A DNA stretch of 7,001 nt from JBDSTZ01 sp039927975 (lineage in GTDB: Bacteria; Pseudomonadota; Gammaproteobacteria; Burkholderiales; Burkholderiaceae_D): contig JBDSTZ010000297.1 in the NCBI GenBank assembly GCA_039927975.1, forward strand, positions 1-7,001, given 5' to 3'. Below the pieces are notes generated by a model. That model did no database searches. It saw nothing but the letters and a program-made list of their open reading frames with translations, and was not told the DNA's origin. Of the stretch, positions 6,041 to 7,001 are shown piece after piece. Positions within the stretch are counted from its first letter, which is position 1. Every line of letters begins with the position of its first letter. Position numbers and translations under genes: made by a program.

Positions 6041-6697
6041 TTACAAACTGGCGGCGTCGTGCTGCAGCCGCACGATGTCGGCCGGCCGCGTCGCATCGTA
6101 GACGCCGCGCAGGTGGTGCTCGCGGTCGACCAGGAAGGCCCGGTTCAGGTGCACGGGCAGGCCGTCCGCGCCGAGCGTGCCGACGTCACTGAAAAAGCCA
6201 CGCCGTGCGAGCGCCGCGATCTCGCCGGGGGCGCCGGTGGCCAGGCGCCACTCGGCCGGCAGCCCGGTCTTGCTGGCATACTCGCGCAACGCTTGCGGGG
6301 TGTCGTGCTGCGGCGTCACCGAGATCGACAGGAAGCGCGGCGCGCCGCCCGCGCGGGTGCGGCGCAGGTTCGCTTGCGCGCGCAGCAGCAACTCGGTCGA
6401 CACCGGGCACACCGAGGTGCAGGCGCTAAAGAAGAAGCTGACCACCGTCGGGCCGTTGTCGAGCACGGCCTGGTCGAACGCGGCGCCGCGCTGGTCGCGC
6501 AGGGCGAAGCGGCCGACCCGGTGGCGGCGCGAGAGCCAGTCCCAGCGCGGCCGCAGGTCGGCCGAGGCGTAATAGGGCAGGGCCGTATGCGCCAGCGCCG
6601 AGTCGCGCCGCCCGTGTTCGGCCAGCAGCCGGAGCGCGCCGGCCAGCATCGCCGCCCCGATCAGGCCGGCCAACAGCACACTGAGACGCTGCAGCAT
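6041..6697 (-). CDS. SCO1/SenC family copper-binding thioredoxin-fold protein
   Basis: The 218-residue product opens with a hydrophobic segment (residues 3-25, LSVLLAGLIGAAMLAGAL) that should act as a signal anchor or signal peptide. This places the thioredoxin-like domain in the periplasm. The SCO motif is FFFSACTSVCPVSTELL, with Cys93 and Cys97 in CxxxCP. The distal copper-ligand histidine is His183 in PVHLNRAFLVD. SCO proteins deliver copper to, or reduce thiols of, the CuA site of cytochrome c oxidase; some act in general copper or redox handling. The loop usually reading S-x-D-P-x-x-D-T-P is SVTPQHDTP here, so one Asp is Thr. The ATG at 6695-6697 is preceded by GAGG with a five-base spacer. 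The stop of the broken YHYH gene lies 12 bp upstream, suggesting a former operon. No oxidase gene is in the window, so the target is inferred only from the family. Confidence 0.9.
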   Translation of the reverse strand: MLQRLSVLLAGLIGAAMLAGALRLLAEHGRRDSALAHTALPYYASADLRPRWDWLSRRHRVGRFALRDQRGAAFDQAVLDNGPTVVSFFFSACTSVCPVSTELLLRAQANLRRTRAGGAPRFLSISVTPQHDTPQALREYASKTGLPAEWRLATGAPGEIAALARRGFFSDVGTLGADGLPVHLNRAFLVDREHHLRGVYDATRPADIVRLQHDAASL

Positions 6698-6709
6698 CGC
6701 GGCCTCGCC

Positions 6710-6930
6710 CTAATGCACCTTCACCGGCGTGCCCTTGTAGCAGCCGACGGTGTAGGGGTATTCGCGGGTGGCGTGGTAATGGCGCTCAGCGGGACGGCGC
6801 TCAGCGGGACGGCGCTCAGCAAGACGGCGCTGAGCGGGACGGCTCCCGCCAGCACGGCGCGCGCGCGGCGCCCGCGAACCGGCCCGCGCCGACGCGCTAG
6901 GAGTTTGCGCGGCAGAAGCCGTTCCGTCAT
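6710..6930 (-). pseudogene. Broken YHYH-domain protein gene (internal deletion and frame change)
   Basis: Just upstream of the SCO gene, minus-strand codons 6781 down to the TAG at 6710-6712 encode HYHATREYPYTVGCYKGTPV followed by KVH. This matches the C-terminal end of YHYH-domain proteins as I know them (YHYHxTxEYPYxxGCxKGTP). No start codon exists in that frame between 6781 and the mobile element. In another frame an ATG at 6928-6930 opens a basic, then hydrophobic N-terminus (LAGAVPLSAVLLSAVPLSA) resembling a signal peptide. It runs into the wrong frame at about 6780. The simplest reading is an original secreted YHYH protein whose middle was deleted, joining the 5' and 3' ends out of frame. 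The function of YHYH proteins is not established to my knowledge. Alternatively the two pieces are unrelated and only the C-terminal remnant is real. The C-terminal match is the stronger part of the call. Confidence 0.6.
6781..6840. repeat. 15-bp minisatellite in the YHYH remnant
   Basis: Four tandem copies of ggcgctcagcgggac (plus-strand reading): the first two identical, the third with two changes and the fourth with one. A strongly diverged fifth unit may follow at 6841-6855. On the minus strand in the frame starting at 6930 the units encode AVPLS pentapeptides, matching the hydrophobic segment of a signal-peptide-like N-terminus. The array ends exactly where the YHYH-encoding 3' remnant begins. 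Confidence 0.9.
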
Positions 6931-6956
6931 CCGTTTGCGTGTTGTAAACTAGGCGG

Positions 6957-7001
6957 ATGACGACGAGCTATCTACCCTACGATCCTCAACAGCAATTTCT
7001 T
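6957..7001 (+). CDS. Start of a probable IS1182-family transposase, 3' end outside the window
   Basis: ATG at 6957 opens 15 codons to the window edge, MTTSYLPYDPQQQFL. Transposases of the IS1182 group commonly begin with a short stretch of the form YxPYDPxQxxLLPP followed by a DWLPE-like segment. The visible residues fit that opening, but the catalytic DDE region lies outside the window. No good RBS precedes it (aggcgg directly before the ATG). The sequence from about 6931 to 6956 should hold the element's left end; only a weak inverted pair, CATCCG (6929-6934) and CGGATG (6954-6959), was seen, and no terminal repeat can be confirmed without the other end. The start lies 27 bp from the broken YHYH gene and points away from it. 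Confidence 0.6.
   Translation, partial: MTTSYLPYDPQQQFL

Noticed and set aside
6721..6930. 69-residue minus-strand ORF as an independent small protein
   Set aside because: Its C-terminal half reads the YHYH remnant in the wrong frame and its N-terminal half looks like the original signal peptide, so a broken gene explains it better.
4796..6952. 718-codon plus-strand open frame across the solute-binding, SCO and YHYH region
   Set aside because: It is antisense to two recognisable proteins and has no domain of its own; long antisense frames are expected at this GC content.

Overview
The window is GC-rich (by eye close to 70%), with strong G/C preference at third codon positions. Its protein families (Sel1-repeat array, radical SAM/UdgX pair, SCO, YHYH remnant, IS1182-like transposase) suggest a high-GC proteobacterium, most likely a betaproteobacterium of the Massilia/Duganella type. 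That placement is inferred from protein style only; no rRNA or other marker gene is present.

Left part (1-1594, + strand): the 3' part of a gene for a protein built almost entirely of Sel1 (TPR-like) repeats. Thirteen repeats of about 36 residues can be counted, and the reading frame is open at the left edge, so the true start lies outside the window.

Centre (1595-4794, + strand): the most interesting block. An AT-richer promoter patch carries a near-perfect LexA (SOS) box at 1678-1697. It lies directly upstream of two translationally overlapping genes. The first encodes a radical SAM protein with a CxxxCxxC cluster motif and a C-terminal helix-hairpin-helix; it matches the 'putative DNA modification/repair radical SAM' family. 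The second encodes a fusion of a DUF4130-type 'probable DNA metabolism' domain with a UdgX-type uracil-DNA-binding domain, which retains the KRRLHKTP loop whose histidine binds DNA covalently in UdgX. The second protein carries an unusual proline-rich N-terminal extension encoded by a 15-bp minisatellite. Together they look like an SOS-inducible, biochemically little-characterised DNA repair or modification cassette.

Right part (4892-6930, - strand): a secreted, solute-binding-protein-like gene converges on the cassette. Upstream of it are a SCO-family copper/thiol protein gene and, 12 bp before that, a broken YHYH-domain gene. The broken gene keeps a signal-peptide-like 5' end containing a second 15-bp minisatellite and a 23-codon 3' end in another frame; the middle is missing. 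At the right edge (6957 onward, + strand) the first 15 codons of a probable IS1182-family transposase are visible, so a mobile element abuts the damaged gene.

No tRNA, rRNA, CRISPR array or convincing U-tract terminator was seen. There is no gene-free stretch longer than about 170 bp.
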